From NCBI GenBank assembly GCA_003864495.1, contig ML133387.1:2858781-2922780 (forward strand): a stretch of DNA of 64,000 nucleotides. Direction: 5' to 3'. Below the pieces are notes generated by a model that made no database searches, was not told the DNA's origin, and saw only the letters and a program-made list of their open reading frames with translations. Source of the DNA: Nemopilema nomurai. Its lineage: Eukaryota; Cnidaria; Scyphozoa; Rhizostomeae; Rhizostomatidae. The number at the start of each line of letters is the position of its first letter. The stretch's first letter is position 1. A program made the position numbers and the translations under genes. Of the stretch, positions 63,532 through 64,000 are shown in pieces.

Positions 63532-63994
63532 CTACTCAAAATAAATCGCAAACACAGTGGCCACTGCGAAGAGTTTCCCGGTTCTGAACTCCGACGTTGT
63601 GAAAGTGTCCACGCCTGGGTTCCACAGGGCTCTGCTTACAAACCTCATTTCCTGGCCCGAATCACTGCCAATATGAACGAGGCATATCACCCGAAATCTA
63701 TCGACGTTCAGGGCTTTTACCTTGGATTTGATGTCATCAGAGATCAATTTGGCCTGGTGTGGGGAATCTTTCTGGTCATAGTCCCTGCCCTCTAGATGTC
63801 GCCTTAACGTGTCTGTTATTATCTCTTTAACACTGCAGCACGGAAATGTCCTATCTGGTTCCAGCCTGTATGTGTTCTCTATTTTCTCCTTCTGGATCTT
63901 CCCTTCCATCGCTTCTTCTGATACTTTATGGTGAAAGGGGTGGTGGTATATACTGCTACTGACTTTCCTGCCACCTCTTGCCTGAATCACATCC
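63532..63994 (-). CDS. Tctex1-domain dynein light chain (DYNLT2B/DYNLT5-like), terminal exon, partial
   Basis: A terminal exon of about 153 codons ends at TAG 63532-63534 and runs to the window edge, where TTTCAG/GGATGTG at 63995-64000 looks like an acceptor. The whole Tctex1 domain seems to be in this exon: ENTYRLEPDRTFPCCSVKEI at the start, then TDTLRRHLEGRDYD, KVKALNVDRFRVICLVHIGS, SRALWNPGVDTFTTSEF and the typical end LFAVATVFAIYFE. Proteins of this family bind dynein intermediate chains as light chains in cytoplasmic, axonemal or intraflagellar-transport dynein. The N-terminal part with SIYHHPFHH has no known domain. The frame has no ATG before the edge, so upstream exons lie outside the window. 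Which paralogue it is cannot be settled. Confidence 0.9.
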
Positions 63995-64000
63995 CTGAAA

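Overview
The window is nuclear DNA of an animal, most likely an invertebrate. Five gene models have GT-AG introns with matching reading phase, the intergenic DNA is AT-rich and full of minisatellites, and there is an intact hAT transposon and the tail of a LINE. A cnidarian is a plausible guess (intronless class A GPCR, DUF4371-type hAT, tandem glutamine synthetases), but no single feature proves it.

Layout. 1-2451: nothing recognisable. 2452-7030 (minus): a PHF24/GINIP-like gene with a PHD finger followed by EF-hands, rebuilt from six phase-compatible exons plus a possible 5' microexon. 7031-9939: AT-rich, with one copy of a dispersed repeat whose sister lies in an intron of the PHF24-like gene. 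9940-14632: a complete hAT element with 8-bp target duplication, terminal inverted repeats and a three-exon transposase gene of 919 codons that appears intact. 14633-30743: about 16 kb without a gene I can support, containing tandem and duplicated repeats. 30744-31658 (plus): a single-exon rhodopsin-family GPCR. 31659-38514: gene-poor, with iterated AATAAGCGCCC-type repeats.

38515-57091 (minus): three tandem glutamine synthetase (GS) genes. Copies A and B encode ordinary cytosolic GS proteins of 367 and 365 residues. Copy C encodes 422 residues because an extra 5' exon supplies a basic, Ser/Thr/Ala-rich leader with no acidic residue in its first 44 positions, which reads as a mitochondrial presequence. 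All three genes keep identical lengths for the last three coding exons (228, 167 and 328 nt), so they arose by whole-gene duplication. The cluster therefore appears to pair cytosolic and mitochondrial ammonia assimilation in one locus, which is the most interesting result here.

57880-63531: mostly noncoding, with a broken LINE 3' end at about 61527-62222. 63532-64000 (minus): the terminal exon of a Tctex1-family dynein light chain gene that runs off the right edge.
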